DNA of 64,000 nt from positions 1,211,001-1,275,000 of the forward strand of contig NZ_CP027806.1 of NCBI RefSeq assembly GCF_003353065.1, in the 5' to 3' direction. The translations under genes were made by a program, and so were the position numbers. Of the stretch, positions 41,998-52,700 are shown one piece after another. The DNA is from Cyclonatronum proteinivorum. GTDB taxonomy: Bacteria; Bacteroidota; Rhodothermia; Balneolales; Cyclonatronaceae. Positions within the stretch are counted from its first letter, which is position 1; each line of letters starts with the position of its first letter. The notes under the pieces were generated by a model that searched no databases, was not told the origin of the DNA, and saw nothing but the letters and a program-made list of their open reading frames with translations.

Positions 41998-43044
41998 ATG
42001 AAGCTTACCGATTTTAAGTACGAAACAGAGGGTCTTAATATTCCTGAATTCGGTGTTGAACCACGCGATTCAGCAAAATTAATGGTTATCGACCGCGCGA
42101 ACAAGACGATTACCCACGAAGTTTTCTCCAATATTCATAAGTATTTTGAAAAAGGGGATTGTCTCGTCTACAACAACACAAAGGTTTTTCCGGCAAGGCT
42201 CAAAGGGCGCAAGGAAAAAACAGATGCATATATAGAAGTATTTCTTCTTCGGGAGCTTCAGCCGGAAAATATGTTATGGGATGTTCTTGTAGAACCAGCC
42301 CGTAAAATCAGAATCGGGAATAAGCTTTATTTCGGAGATGAGCTCGTTGCTGAAGTTGTTGACAATACTACTTCAAGGGGACGTACGATCCGCTTTCTAT
42401 ATGACGGTCCAAACGAAGAGCTCTATGAAAAGCTTGATGCTGTGGGTGAGATGCCTATGCCGCCTTATATCAAGAGAGAACCTGTACTCGAGGATAAAGA
42501 CCGTTATCAGACCATATTTGCCAAGGAGCGGGGCGCAGTAGCAGCACCAACGGCAACCATGCACTTCACCCCGGAGCTTGTGGATAAGCTCACGCAGAAA
42601 GGTGTAATTATGGCACCGGTAACCCTGCACATCGGTTGGGGTACGTTCCGGGCCGTAGAGGTAGAAGACCTAACCAAGCACCGTATGGATTCGGAGTACT
42701 TTTTTATCCCTGAAGAAAGCGCGGAGCTTATCAATCAGGTCAGAACCAGTAAAACCAATAAGGTGGTAGCCGGTGGTACAACCGCTGTTCGGGCAATTGA
42801 AAGCAGTATTACAGCGAGCGGTTTGCTTAAGCCAACCGTAGGCTGGACAGACAAATTTATTTATCCGCCTTACGATTTCAAGCTCACGGAAGGACTGATC
42901 ACAAACTTTCATCAGCCTGAGAGTACACTATTAATGCTTGCTGCAGCTTTTTGTGAATTTGACTTCTTAATGCACGCTTATGAAGAGGCCCGTAAGCACG
43001 ATTACAGGTTTTTCTCCTTCGGTGATGCCATGATCATAATCTGA
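41998..43044 (+). CDS. queA: S-adenosylmethionine:tRNA ribosyltransferase-isomerase QueA
   Basis: 348 residues of the QueA family: [73 protein letters not shown]-like [14 protein letters not shown], and [16 protein letters not shown]. It transfers and isomerises the ribosyl part of SAM onto preQ1 at position 34 of tRNA, making epoxyqueuosine. It starts an operon: the GTG of ispDF is 7 bases beyond its stop codon. Confidence 0.96.
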   Translation: MKLTDFKYETEGLNIPEFGVEPRDSAKLMVIDRANKTITHEVFSNIHKYFEKGDCLVYNNTKVFPARLKGRKEKTDAYIEVFLLRELQPENMLWDVLVEPARKIRIGNKLYFGDELVAEVVDNTTSRGRTIRFLYDGPNEELYEKLDAVGEMPMPPYIKREPVLEDKDRYQTIFAKERGAVAAPTATMHFTPELVDKLTQKGVIMAPVTLHIGWGTFRAVEVEDLTKHRMDSEYFFIPEESAELINQVRTSKTNKVVAGGTTAVRAIESSITASGLLKPTVGWTDKFIYPPYDFKLTEGLITNFHQPESTLLMLAAAFCEFDFLMHAYEEARKHDYRFFSFGDAMIII

Positions 43045-43051
43045 CGCACTG

Positions 43052-44221
43052 GTGCAAAAACTGAATCTTGCAGTTGTATTACCGGCGGCAGGTCTGGGTA
43101 CAAGAATGGGCTATTCTGTGCCCAAGGTCTATCTTACAATTGGCGGCAAGACCATCATGGAGCACACGCTTCGGGTGTTCTTAAAGCTTGATTTTGTATC
43201 CCGGATTTTTGTTCCCGTTTCCCCGGAAATGATGGAAAGGGCTGAGGAAATCGTTTCAGCACTGAATTCGGAGAGAATAACGCTCGTTGAAGGCGGCTCC
43301 GAGCGCCTGTATTCGATCAGCAATGCGCTTTCCCTAATAGAAGACGAGGAACTAACCGCCGTTCACGACATGGTCAGACCTCTGGTAAGCACGTCTGATA
43401 TTCTTAAAGTTACCCTTGCAGCACAACATAGCGGTGCCGCCATCCTGGTTACGCCCAGTGATAATACGCTCAAAAGAGTTGATGGGGAACAGCAGATAAC
43501 AGGCACGGCAGATCGCAAAGAAATCTGGCAGGCTCAAACACCTCAGGTATTTCGCACATCATTACTGAAAGAAGCGTATCAGCAGGCTCTGGACAATAAC
43601 GTTTTTGGCACGGATGACGCCTCACTGGTAGAGCGTACAGGCGTTAAGGTATCAGCTGTTGAAGGAGAGCGTACAAACATTAAAATCACGAGAAAAGAAG
43701 ATCTCGACTATGCAGCTTTCATCATGAAGAAAAATCAAAACAAGCCTTTCCGTATAGGGTTCGGTTATGATACGCACCGCTTAAAAGCCGGTCGTGCACT
43801 AATTTTGGGCGGAGTAAACATACCGTTCGAGAAAGGCCTGGACGGACATTCCGATGCTGACGTACTGATTCACGCGATAATTGATGCCATGTTCGGAGCC
43901 CTTGCACTCGGTGATATTGGCAGCCACTTCCCCGATACGGATCCGGCCTTTAAGGGCGCGGACAGCCGAGAGCTTTTACGCGAAGCAAATAAACGTATTG
44001 AGCAGGAAGGCTACGAAATCGGAAATGTTGATGCTACCATTGTGGCCGAGAAACCCAAACTACGCCAATATATTGATCAAATGCGGGAGCTGATCGCCCT
44101 TGATCTTGGAACTGATGCAGACTACATCTCTGTTAAAGCCACAACTTCAGAACGCATAGGATTTGTTGGGCGTCAGGAAGGAATGAGTGCAAGCAGCGTC
44201 GTTCTTCTGACAAAAAAATAA
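43052..44221 (+). CDS. ispDF: fused IspD-IspF enzyme of the MEP isoprenoid pathway
   Basis: 389 residues from a GTG start. The first part (1-225) is the cytidylyltransferase IspD, with [21 protein letters not shown], the HDMVRPLVS loop and [10 protein letters not shown]. The second (about 232-389) is 2C-methyl-D-erythritol 2,4-cyclodiphosphate synthase IspF, with the zinc ligands of [23 protein letters not shown], and [16 protein letters not shown]. The fusion carries out steps 3 and 5 of the pathway (IspE, step 4, is separate and not here). It is followed by DedA after 24 bases. Confidence 0.95.
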   Translation: MQKLNLAVVLPAAGLGTRMGYSVPKVYLTIGGKTIMEHTLRVFLKLDFVSRIFVPVSPEMMERAEEIVSALNSERITLVEGGSERLYSISNALSLIEDEELTAVHDMVRPLVSTSDILKVTLAAQHSGAAILVTPSDNTLKRVDGEQQITGTADRKEIWQAQTPQVFRTSLLKEAYQQALDNNVFGTDDASLVERTGVKVSAVEGERTNIKITRKEDLDYAAFIMKKNQNKPFRIGFGYDTHRLKAGRALILGGVNIPFEKGLDGHSDADVLIHAIIDAMFGALALGDIGSHFPDTDPAFKGADSRELLREANKRIEQEGYEIGNVDATIVAEKPKLRQYIDQMRELIALDLGTDADYISVKATTSERIGFVGRQEGMSASSVVLLTKK

Positions 44222-44245
44222 ACAGAGCCGAATTTTCCCACATTA

Positions 44246-44902
44246 ATGGAGCAACACTTATTAGACATCGTTGAATGGATTCGGCTCCAGCCTATTTTGG
44301 GTATATACCTTATTCTGGCTCTGATAGCATATTTGGAAAACGTAGTGCCGCCGATACCGGGAGATATACTTGTTGTATTTGGCGGATACCTTGCGTCCGA
44401 AGCCATAATCAGCTTCTGGCTTGTTGTTGTACTCACCTCAGTTGGCTCCGTCCTCGGATTTATGACGATGTACTATTTCGGATACCTGGTTGGGGATGAG
44501 ATCAGGACACAGCGCACCCGCTTTTGGTTTTTGAAATATTTTGACGGGGAATACCTTGATAAAGCAGAACAGTGGATGTATCGATGGGGACAAGGGGTTG
44601 TGCTGGCAAACCGATTCCTTGCAGGTGCCCGCTCCATCATTAGTATAATGGCAGGCGTTACGCGTCTTAATCCTCGGAAAACAGCTACTTATGCGCTTGC
44701 AGGTGCTTTTGCCTGGAATGTAATTCTGATTGGGGCCGGTTGGCTGATCGGAGATAACTGGCCTGCCATTGAGCGCTACCTGAATCTTTACGGGGGCTTA
44801 ATTTTGTCTTTAATCGCCGCTTATTTGGTTTTCCTTGGCGTGCGGTATGCGTTCAGAAAATGGCGTAGCAGAGATGCAAAAAATAATGTTGACAATAATT
44901 GA
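44246..44902 (+). CDS. DedA-family membrane protein
   Basis: 218 residues. The SNARE-associated/DedA core is evident: YLENVVPPIPGDILVVFGGYLA at the first re-entrant loop, GYLVGDEIRTQRTRFWFLKYF, then RWGQGVVLANRFLAGARSIISIMAG with the conserved Arg pair, and a final helix LILSLIAAYLVFLGVRYAF. DedA proteins help flip undecaprenyl phosphate or other lipids (established for some members). It is the third gene of the queA unit; the tRNA cluster begins 38 bases later. Confidence 0.88.
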   Translation: MEQHLLDIVEWIRLQPILGIYLILALIAYLENVVPPIPGDILVVFGGYLASEAIISFWLVVVLTSVGSVLGFMTMYYFGYLVGDEIRTQRTRFWFLKYFDGEYLDKAEQWMYRWGQGVVLANRFLAGARSIISIMAGVTRLNPRKTATYALAGAFAWNVILIGAGWLIGDNWPAIERYLNLYGGLILSLIAAYLVFLGVRYAFRKWRSRDAKNNVDNN

Positions 44903-44939
44903 TTTCTTCTCTAAATTTGAAGTCTGCAACAAAATGATT

Positions 44940-45011
44940 GCTGGCGTAGCTCAGGGGTAGAGCAGCGGTTTTGTAAACCGCCGGTCGTAGGTTCAAATCC
45001 TATCGCCAGCT
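44940..45011 (+). tRNA. tRNA-Thr (TGT)
   Basis: Acceptor stem GCTGGCG/CGCCAGC, D-loop AGCTCAGGGGTAGAGC, anticodon loop TTTGTAA with anticodon TGT, and T-arm GTAGGTTCAAATCCTAT. CCA is not encoded. First of four tRNAs before tuf. Confidence 0.95.
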
Positions 45012-45037
45012 CAGTTCTTAAATTTACTGACACAAAT

Positions 45038-45120
45038 GGGGAGATACCAAAGTGGCCAACTGGGGCAGACTGTAAATCTGTTGTCTTTCGACTTCGCAGG
45101 TTCGAATCCTGCTCTCCCCA
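45038..45120 (+). tRNA. tRNA-Tyr (GTA)
   Basis: 83 bases with a long variable arm, as in class II tRNAs. Acceptor stem GGGGAGA/TCTCCCC, anticodon stem CAGA/TCTG around CTGTAAA with anticodon GTA, T-arm GCAGGTTCGAATCCTGC. The GTA wobble G is the base that QueA-made queuosine replaces. Confidence 0.95.
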
Positions 45121-45130
45121 CCCCATATTT

Positions 45131-45203
45131 GCGGGAGTAACTCAACTGGTAGAGTGTCAGCCTTCCAAGCTGAATGTTGCGGGTTCGAGCCCCGTCTCCC
45201 GCT
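45131..45203 (+). tRNA. tRNA-Gly (TCC)
   Basis: Acceptor stem GCGGGAG/CTCCCGC, anticodon loop CTTCCAA with anticodon TCC, T-arm GCGGGTTCGAGCCCCGT. The bases after the discriminator read CCA, possibly by chance. Confidence 0.95.
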
Positions 45204-45216
45204 CCATAAATATTAA

Positions 45217-45288
<72 letters not shown>

Positions 45289-45362
45289 CTTTTAGTGTCA
45301 GTAAAACTACACTCACTCATTACAAACAATCCTATCCTAATCTATAAACCGGGACTAAACTG

Positions 45363-46550
45363 ATGGCAAAAGAAACGTTTTCACGCAATAAGCCACACGT
45401 TAATATTGGTACGATTGGTCACGTTGACCACGGCAAGACTACGCTTACCGCAGCGATTACCAAAGTGATGTCAGCTACCTACGGCGGTAGCGCCAAAGCT
45501 TTCGACGAAATTGACAACGCTCCCGAAGAGCGCGAGCGCGGTATCACCATCGCAACCGCTCACGTAGAGTATGAAACAGGAAACCGTCACTACGCACACG
45601 TTGACTGTCCCGGTCACGCTGACTATGTGAAGAACATGGTTACCGGTGCGGCTCAGATGGACGGCGCGATTATCGTAGTTGCTGCCACCGACGGCCCCAT
45701 GCCACAGACCCGCGAGCACATCCTACTTGCCCGTCAGGTTGGCGTACCTTACCTCGTAGTATTCATGAACAAGGTTGACCTTGTTGATGATGAAGAACTT
45801 CTCGAGCTCGTTGAGCTTGAAGTTCGTGAGCTGCTCTCCAGCTACGAATTCCCCGGCGATGACATTCCTGTTATTCAGGGTTCTGCCCTGGGCGCGCTGA
45901 ACGGCGATGCACAGTGGGAAGCCAAAGTAGTTGAGCTGATGGAAGCTGTTGACACTTACATCCCTGCACCTGAGCGTGATGTTGACAAGCCGTTCCTGAT
46001 GCCGGTTGAGGACGTATTCTCTATCACCGGTCGTGGTACTGTAGCTACCGGTCGTATTGAGCGCGGTGTTATCAAACTCAACGAAGAGATTGACATCGTA
46101 GGGATCAACGAAGACAAAATGAAGTCAGTCGTTACCGGTATCGAGATGTTCCGCAAGCTTCTGCCCGAAGGACAGGCCGGTGACAATGCAGGTCTTCTGC
46201 TGCGTGGTATCAACAAAGATCAGATCGTTCGCGGGATGGTACTTTGTAAGCCCAACAGCGTGAAGCCGCACAAGAAATTCACCTGTGAGGTGTACATCCT
46301 GAGCAAAGAGGAAGGCGGTCGTCATACCCCGTTCTTCAAAGGCTACCGTCCGCAGTTCTATTTCCGTACGACCGACGTAACCGGTATCTGCGAGCTTCCT
46401 GAAGGCGTAGAGATGGTAATGCCGGGCGACAACGTGAACCTGACTGTTGACCTGATTCAGCCCATTGCTATGGAAGACGGACTTCGTTTCGCGATCCGCG
46501 AAGGCGGCCGTACCGTTGGTGCTGGCGTCGTAGCTAAAATTCTTGACTAA
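45363..46550 (+). CDS. tuf: elongation factor Tu
   Basis: 395 residues. The GTPase motifs are intact: [10 protein letters not shown] (P loop), the [13 protein letters not shown] switch, [12 protein letters not shown] and NKVDLVDD. Beta-barrel domains 2 and 3 follow ([40 protein letters not shown]). EF-Tu brings aminoacyl-tRNA to the ribosome. Codon choice is strongly biased to C-ending codons compared with neighbouring genes, as expected for a highly expressed gene. The gene is the fifth element of the tRNA-tuf transcription unit. Confidence 0.98.
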   Translation: MAKETFSRNKPHVNIGTIGHVDHGKTTLTAAITKVMSATYGGSAKAFDEIDNAPEERERGITIATAHVEYETGNRHYAHVDCPGHADYVKNMVTGAAQMDGAIIVVAATDGPMPQTREHILLARQVGVPYLVVFMNKVDLVDDEELLELVELEVRELLSSYEFPGDDIPVIQGSALGALNGDAQWEAKVVELMEAVDTYIPAPERDVDKPFLMPVEDVFSITGRGTVATGRIERGVIKLNEEIDIVGINEDKMKSVVTGIEMFRKLLPEGQAGDNAGLLLRGINKDQIVRGMVLCKPNSVKPHKKFTCEVYILSKEEGGRHTPFFKGYRPQFYFRTTDVTGICELPEGVEMVMPGDNVNLTVDLIQPIAMEDGLRFAIREGGRTVGAGVVAKILD

Positions 46551-46572
46551 GAACCATCAGAGGAATTAGCGT

Positions 46573-46645
46573 ACGGGCGTAGCTCAATTGGTAGAGTGTC
46601 GGTCTCCAAAACCGGTGGTTGGGGGTTCGAGTCCCTCCGCCCGTG
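46573..46645 (+). tRNA. tRNA-Trp (CCA)
   Basis: Acceptor stem ACGGGCG/CGCCCGT, D-arm AGCTCAATTGGTAGAGT, anticodon loop CTCCAAA with anticodon CCA, T-arm GGGGGTTCGAGTCCCTC. It sits between tuf and secE, the usual place in Bacteroidota and relatives. Confidence 0.95.
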
Positions 46646-46666
46646 CTATTATAAGATTAAATCATT

Positions 46667-46849
46667 ATGAGCAAAGTTAAAAATTTCTCTGAAGGCGTCA
46701 GGAAAGAGTGGAATAAAATATCCTGGCCTACTTTAAAAGAGCTTCAAGACAACACCACAGTCGTGGTGTTGTTTTCTATTATATTGTCCCTGTTCATTTT
46801 CTTTATAGATCAGATTTACACGAAAGCACTTGAGTTTATTTTTGGATGA
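46667..46849 (+). CDS. secE: preprotein translocase subunit SecE
   Basis: 60 residues, a minimal SecE. The amphipathic lead VKNFSEGVRKEWNKISWPTLKEL carries the conserved W-K/P-T block, and one membrane helix follows (VVVLFSIILSLFIFFIDQIY). It clamps SecY in the translocon. Its stop overlaps the nusG start codon (ATGA). Confidence 0.95.
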   Translation: MSKVKNFSEGVRKEWNKISWPTLKELQDNTTVVVLFSIILSLFIFFIDQIYTKALEFIFG

Positions 46850-47409
46850 CAGATCAAAACGACATACAATGGTACGTCATCAGGTGCTTTTCTGGTCATG
46901 AAAAAAAGGTAAAGGAAGCACTGCTCGAACGCTTTCGCGAAGACGGTGCAATTGATAAGGTAGAACAGGTACTCATCCCTACTGAGACGGTAATAGAAAT
47001 CCGTAACGGCAAAAAAAGGCAGCGGGAGAAAAACTTTTTCCCCGGTTACATCATGTTTCAAGGCGTTTATGATGAATCTATCAATGACATTGTATCCGGT
47101 ACTGCTTCTGTTATTGGATTTTTAAAGGGTGGTAAGAATCAAAATAAACCGACGCCACTTCAGGAAAGCGAAGTTAACCGAATTCTCGGTAAAGTAACCA
47201 AGGATAAAGAAGCAGTAGCTGGAGGCGGTTTGGTTGAGATTCCGTTCCGGAAAGGGGACCTCATCAAAATTACAGATGGGCCTTTTGTCAATTATGACGG
47301 TACGGTTGAAGAAGTTTATCCCGATCGTATGAAGTTGATCGTGCACGTAAGCATTTTCGGGCGCAAAACCCCGGTTGAAGTTGACGTAAATCAGGTAGAG
47401 CCTGATTAA
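46846..47409 (+). CDS. nusG: transcription termination/antitermination factor NusG
   Basis: 187 residues. The NGN domain starts WYVIRCFSGHEKKVKEALLERF and includes FFPGYIMFQGVYD; the KOW domain lies at the end, KGDLIKITDGPFVNYDGTVEEVYPDRMKLIV. It binds RNA polymerase and couples it to Rho or the ribosome. Start codon overlaps secE by four bases. Confidence 0.96.
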   Translation: MTDQNDIQWYVIRCFSGHEKKVKEALLERFREDGAIDKVEQVLIPTETVIEIRNGKKRQREKNFFPGYIMFQGVYDESINDIVSGTASVIGFLKGGKNQNKPTPLQESEVNRILGKVTKDKEAVAGGGLVEIPFRKGDLIKITDGPFVNYDGTVEEVYPDRMKLIVHVSIFGRKTPVEVDVNQVEPD

Positions 47410-47494
47410 AAAAGCTCATAGAAATTAATCATAGCATTGAAATTAAGGGCCTGCTACTTAAAGGTCAGGTAAATCAAAACAGCATTCTTCGATT

Positions 47495-47926
47495 ATGGCT
47501 AAGAAAATTGACAAAGTAATCAAACTCCAGATTAAGGCCGGTCAGGCAAACCCTGCACCCCCGGTAGGACCCGCTTTAGGACAGGCAGGGGTCAACATTA
47601 TGGAGTTTTGCAAGGCCTTCAACGCAAGAACACAGGACAAGATGGGTACCGTTACCCCGGTGGTTATTACGGTCTTTACTGACAAATCATTTACATTTGT
47701 TACGAAGACACCACCAGCGCCAGTTCTGCTTAAGAAAGCGGCCAATATACAGAGCGGTTCAGGTGAACCTAACCGTATTAAAGTCGCAACCGTAACCTTC
47801 TCCCAGTGCCGGGAAATCGCCGAGCAGAAGCTTCCTGACCTCAACGCATACGACGTAGAGTCAGCTGCCGAGATGATCGCCGGTACAGCACGCAGCATGG
47901 GTCTAAGAGTAGACCGCAGTAAGTAA
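47495..47926 (+). CDS. rplK: 50S ribosomal protein L11
   Basis: 143 residues. The proline-rich start [38 protein letters not shown] and the C-terminal RNA-binding domain with [15 protein letters not shown] and [15 protein letters not shown] are complete. It forms the GTPase-associated centre on 23S rRNA. An 85-base leader separates it from nusG. Confidence 0.97.
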   Translation: MAKKIDKVIKLQIKAGQANPAPPVGPALGQAGVNIMEFCKAFNARTQDKMGTVTPVVITVFTDKSFTFVTKTPPAPVLLKKAANIQSGSGEPNRIKVATVTFSQCREIAEQKLPDLNAYDVESAAEMIAGTARSMGLRVDRSK

Positions 47927-47949
47927 TTCTAACATTCTACCTCAGAGTA

Positions 47950-48645
47950 ATGTCGAAAAAAGGAAAAAAATACAACGAAGCTGCCTCTTTGATAGAAGCA
48001 GGCAAAGAGTACAGCCTTGAAGAAGCTGCTGAGTTAATTGGCAAAACTTCACTGGTGAACTTTGACGCTTCCGTAGATATTGACGTTCGCCTGGGTGTTG
48101 ATCCTCGTCAAGCCGACCAAATGGTAAGGGGTAATGTATCTCTTCCTCATGGTGTTGGTAAAGATGTGCGCGTACTTGCTCTTGTAAATCCTGCAAAGCA
48201 GGAAGAAGCAAAGCAGGCAGGTGCCGATCACGTTGGTCTTGACGAATACATTGAAAAGCTTGAATCAGGATGGTCTGATATCGATGTAATCGTTGCCACA
48301 CCCGATGTAATGGGTAAGCTTGGTAAGCTTGGGCGTTTTTTAGGTCCGAGAGGCCTTATGCCCAACCCCAAAAGCGGAACTGTTACGATGGAACCAGGTA
48401 AAGCAATTAAAGAAGTGAAAGCCGGAAAGATTGACTTCCGTGTTGATAAATACGGGATTCTACACACTTCAATTGGTAAAGCGAGTTTCAGCCCCGATAA
48501 GCTTGTTGATAACGCCAAAGCGTTTATTAATACCGTAATCAAGCTTCGTCCGGCTTCAGCTAAAGGTACTTACGTTAAAAGTATTTATTTGAGTACTACA
48601 ATGGGGCCGAGTATAACGATTAACCGAACAGTTGCTGTAAAGTAA
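47950..48645 (+). CDS. rplA: 50S ribosomal protein L1
   Basis: 231 residues. Conserved blocks are [50 protein letters not shown] and [19 protein letters not shown]. It builds the L1 stalk and, in other bacteria, represses the L11-L1 message. It follows rplK by 23 bases. Confidence 0.97.
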   Translation: MSKKGKKYNEAASLIEAGKEYSLEEAAELIGKTSLVNFDASVDIDVRLGVDPRQADQMVRGNVSLPHGVGKDVRVLALVNPAKQEEAKQAGADHVGLDEYIEKLESGWSDIDVIVATPDVMGKLGKLGRFLGPRGLMPNPKSGTVTMEPGKAIKEVKAGKIDFRVDKYGILHTSIGKASFSPDKLVDNAKAFINTVIKLRPASAKGTYVKSIYLSTTMGPSITINRTVAVK

Positions 48646-48667
48646 CTTTCCAAAATTAAAGCTTATT

Positions 48668-49189
48668 ATGGCAACATTAGCTCAGAAAAAAGTAGCAGCA
48701 AAAGAAATTTTGGAGGTTCTAAAGGAATCTGACGCGGTTTATCTGGCCGAATACACAGGTATGACCGTAGCTGAAGTCAGCAACCTTCGCCGTGAATTCA
48801 AGAAAGACGGAATAACCTACAAAGTGTTTAAGAACACTATGGTTAAGCGGGCGATGGATGAAGTTGGCGGATATGAGGATGTTTATCCTTATTTGGAAAA
48901 TCAGACTGCATTTATGTTTGCATCCGGTAATCCATCCAAACCTGCCAAAATTCTCAAAGAATACCTCAAATCAAATAAAAAGCCACTTTTCAAGGCCGCT
49001 TATATTGATGGCGTAGTATATGGTGAATCAGAATTGGATGCTTTATCAAGCATGAAGTCCAAGGAAGAAGTCATCGGCGACATCATGGGCTTGCTCATGG
49101 CTCCGATTACAAACGTAGTTGGCGCGCTTCAGGCACAAGGTGGCAATATTGTTGGCGCATTGAAAACAATCGCCGAAAAAGAAAATTAA
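48668..49189 (+). CDS. rplJ: 50S ribosomal protein L10
   Basis: 173 residues with the rRNA-binding head AVYLAEYTGMTVAEVSNLRREF, YKVFKNTMVKRAM and a C-terminal helix that binds L7/L12 dimers (SKEEVIGDIMGLLMAPITNVVGALQAQGGNIVGALKTIAEK in sequence). The space before it is only 22 bases, so the long L10 leader known from E. coli is absent. Confidence 0.96.
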   Translation: MATLAQKKVAAKEILEVLKESDAVYLAEYTGMTVAEVSNLRREFKKDGITYKVFKNTMVKRAMDEVGGYEDVYPYLENQTAFMFASGNPSKPAKILKEYLKSNKKPLFKAAYIDGVVYGESELDALSSMKSKEEVIGDIMGLLMAPITNVVGALQAQGGNIVGALKTIAEKEN

Positions 49190-49227
49190 AATCACGTTAC
49201 TAAAAAAACAACAATCGGAGTTAAACA

Positions 49228-49605
49228 ATGGCTGACGTTAAATCATTAGCAGAACAATTAGTTAACCTCACCATCAAGGAAGCCAACGAACTGGCTACCG
49301 TTCTCGAAGAAGAGTACGGTATCAAACCAGCTGCCGCTGCTGTTGCAGTTGCAGGCCCTGCAGCCGGCGGTGATGGTCCGGCGGAAGAAGAGCAAACAGA
49401 ATTCACAGTTGTACTCAAAGAAGCCGGTGCTAAGAAAATCGGTGTTATTAAAGAAGTAAGAGCTGTAACCGGTCTCGGTCTTAAAGAAGCCAAAGATCTT
49501 GTTGACGGTGCCCCAAGCAACGTTAAAGAAGGTGTCAGCAAAGATGAAGCTGAGCAACTCAAGGCTAAACTCGAAGAGGCTGGTGCTACTGTAGAATTAA
49601 AATAA
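49228..49605 (+). CDS. rplL: 50S ribosomal protein L7/L12
   Basis: 125 residues: N-terminal dimerisation helix ([24 protein letters not shown]), an Ala/Gly-rich hinge ([16 protein letters not shown]) and the factor-binding domain [38 protein letters not shown]. It recruits translation GTPases. A stable hairpin lies 27 bases after its stop, before rpoB. Confidence 0.97.
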   Translation: MADVKSLAEQLVNLTIKEANELATVLEEEYGIKPAAAAVAVAGPAAGGDGPAEEEQTEFTVVLKEAGAKKIGVIKEVRAVTGLGLKEAKDLVDGAPSNVKEGVSKDEAEQLKAKLEEAGATVELK

Positions 49606-49631
49606 TAATTCCACATAGCGTTATTTATTAC

Positions 49632-49666
49632 CCAATAGCCAAGCCCGCAAGGGTTTTGGCTATTGG
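49632..49666 (+). promoter_or_regulatory. stable hairpin between rplL and rpoB
   Basis: CCAATAGCCAA/TTGGCTATTGG forms a perfect 11-base stem around GCCCGCAAGGGTT. There is no T tract, so it is not a full terminator. The position equals that of the E. coli rplL-rpoB attenuator and RNase III site, which lower rpoBC expression relative to ribosomal proteins; the same role here is inferred. Confidence 0.6.
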
Positions 49667-49765
49667 TGTCTGATTAATACATGCTTGTTGTAGCAGGAAA
49701 TTGCATTACAACGGGCTTGTATTTTTGTGTTTAATTTATACCCATCAACAAACCGTGAGGTATCC

Positions 49766-52700
49766 TTGAGTAGAGAGACCAACATTCTGCCGTTCACGAA
49801 CAGAGTCACGTTCGCGAAAACCAAAAAGGTGCTCGATTACCCCGATTTTCTTGATATCCAGATTGCTTCATTCCACAGATTCACACAATGGAATATCGCG
49901 CCGGATGACAGAGAAGAAGTAGGCTTGCAGCGAATTTTTAATGAACATTTTCCAATTACCAATTCCAGGGAGCAAAACATCCTGGAGTTCCTTTATTACA
50001 GTATTGATACTCCAAAATACAACATAGAGGAATGTGTTGACCGCGGCCTTACTTTTTCCGTCCCGCTAAAAGCCAAGCTCCGCTTATCTTCTATCGATCA
50101 GAGCGATGAAGCCTCCGAAACTATCGAACAGGAAGTTTTTCTTGGTGAACTGCCATGGATGACAGATCGCGGGACTTTCGTAATTAATGGTGCTGAGCGC
50201 GTCATAGTTAGTCAGTTGCACCGTTCTCCGGGCGTGTTTTTTGGCATGTCCATGCACCCAAACGGCACACACCTTTACTCTGCCAGAATTATCCCTTTCA
50301 AAGGTTCATGGATTGAATTTACAACAGATATCCGTGATGTGTTATGGGCATATATTGATCGCAAGAAAAAGCTTCCGCTTACAACATTGCTGCGTGCGCT
50401 CGGTTTTTCCAGCGATTTCGATATCCTCAGTCTCTTTGATCTTTCTGAAGAAGTTTCAATCAAATCCCGCAAATCCTTCGGGAAAGTTATTGGAAAGCGA
50501 CTTGCTACTGATATTTATCAGGAGGTAGTACAGGAAATTGTTGATGATGAAACCGGTGAAGTAACAGAGGCTGTTACGCGGGAAGTTAAGCTTGCACGTG
50601 AAAAAGAGCTGGAAGATGTTGACTATGAAATCCTGAAAGAGCTGGATATCAAGTCTGTTCACGTCCTTAAAATTTCCCAGGAAGACGCTGATCGTTCTGT
50701 CGTTATCAATACGCTTCGTAAGGATACTTCAACAGATCAGGAAAGCGCGCTTGCAGAAGTATACCGTCAGATCAGAACCGGTGAAATGCCTGATATCGAA
50801 ACCGGTAAGGCTGTTATTGAGAGACTCTTCTTCAGCGATAAAAAATACGATCTTGGTGAGGTTGGTCGCTACCGCCTGAACAAGCGACTCAAGATTGACG
50901 AATCCCTGGATATCCGGGTTCTCACCATCAATGATATCATCTGCATTATCAAAGAACTTATCCGACTCAAGAATATGAAGTCGGTTGTGGATGATATTGA
51001 TCACCTGAGTAACCGTCGGGTGAGAACGGTAGGTGAGCAGCTTGCACAGCAGTTTGGCCTTGGCCTGGCCCGTATGGCAAGAACCATTCGCGAGCGCATG
51101 AATTCCCGCGATGCTGAGCAGTTTACCCCACAGGATCTTGTTAATGCGCGGACCATTTCCAGCGTAATTAACACTTTCTTTGGCACGAATCAGCTTTCGC
51201 AGTTTATGGATCAGACCAATCCGCTGGCTGAGCTTACGCACAAGCGCAGGATGTCAGCTCTCGGACCTGGTGGTCTAACGCGTGAGCGTGCAGGCTTTGA
51301 GGTTCGTGACGTGCACTATACGCACTACGGCCGGCTCTGCCCGATCGAAACGCCGGAAGGCCCCAATATTGGTCTGATTTCGTCCTTATGCGTGCATGCC
51401 AAAGTGAATGATTTCGGTTTCATCGAAACCCCTTACCGCAAAGTTGCTAACGGAGTTGTAACCGAAAAGGTTGAATACCTTGCAGCTGAGCAGGAAGATG
51501 AAACAATCATTGCTCAGGCAAACGCTACGCTTACTGATGAATCTACGTTTGCTTACGAAGAAATATTCTCCCGATTCAGAGACAGCAACGTAGGTTTGGC
51601 TTCTCCTGATCAGGTTGAATACATGGACGTTGCACCAAATCAGATTACTTCTGTAGCGGCCTCGATGATTCCATTCATTGAGCATGATGATGCAAACCGT
51701 GCGCTCATGGGATCCAACATGCAGCGTCAGGGTGTACCTTTGCTGCGCCCTGAGAAGCCCATCGTGGGAACCGGCATGGAATATCGTGCAGCCAAAGACT
51801 CCCGCGCCATCATTTGTGCGGAAGGCAATGGCGAAGTTGTCTATGTTTCAGCAACTGAAATCAGAATACGGTACGACCGCACTGAACAGGAAAACTATGC
51901 CTATTTCGATGATGGCGTTGTTTCCTACCCCCTGCGTAAGTTTGAGCGCACCAATCAGGATACCTGTGCCAATCAGCGTCCTATCGTGAAAGTCGGGGAC
52001 ACCGTAACCAACGGAACCCCGATTGCTGATGGTTGCGCAACCAACGACGGTGAGCTTGCGCTTGGCCGTAACCTCCTCGTGGCATTTATGCCGTGGCGCG
52101 GCTACAACTTTGAAGATGCTATTGTTGTAAGCGAGCGCGTCGTTTCCGAAGATATTTACACATCTATCCACATTTCAGAATTCGAGCAGCAGGTACGTGA
52201 TACCAAGCGCGGTGAGGAAGAGCTCACAAGTGAAATTCCGAATGTGAGTGAAGAAGCAACCCGTAACCTGGATGAAAATGGCGTAATCCGGGTTGGTGCC
52301 AAAATTAAGCCGGGCGACATTATTGTAGGTAAAATTACCCCTAAAGGTGAAAGTGACCCAACACCGGAAGAAAAGCTACTCCGCGCCATTTTCGGCGACA
52401 AAGCCGGTGATGTTAAGGATGCTTCACTCAAAACGCCTCCGGGTGTTTCCGGGGTAGTGATTGGTACCAAAATGTTCAGCCGTAAAAAAGAAGAGCAGCT
52501 TTCACGCAAAGAAGAAAAAGAACTTGTTGAGCGTGAAAATCAGCGTTTGGCTGAAAAAGTAGCTAAACTCAACACCGAGTGGGCTGCCCGCATGTACCGC
52601 TTACTGAAGGACAAAACTTCACCGGGTATCGTTGATGTACTTGGAATCGAGATTCTGCCAAAAGGTGATAAATACCGCAAGCAGATGTTCGATGACATTG

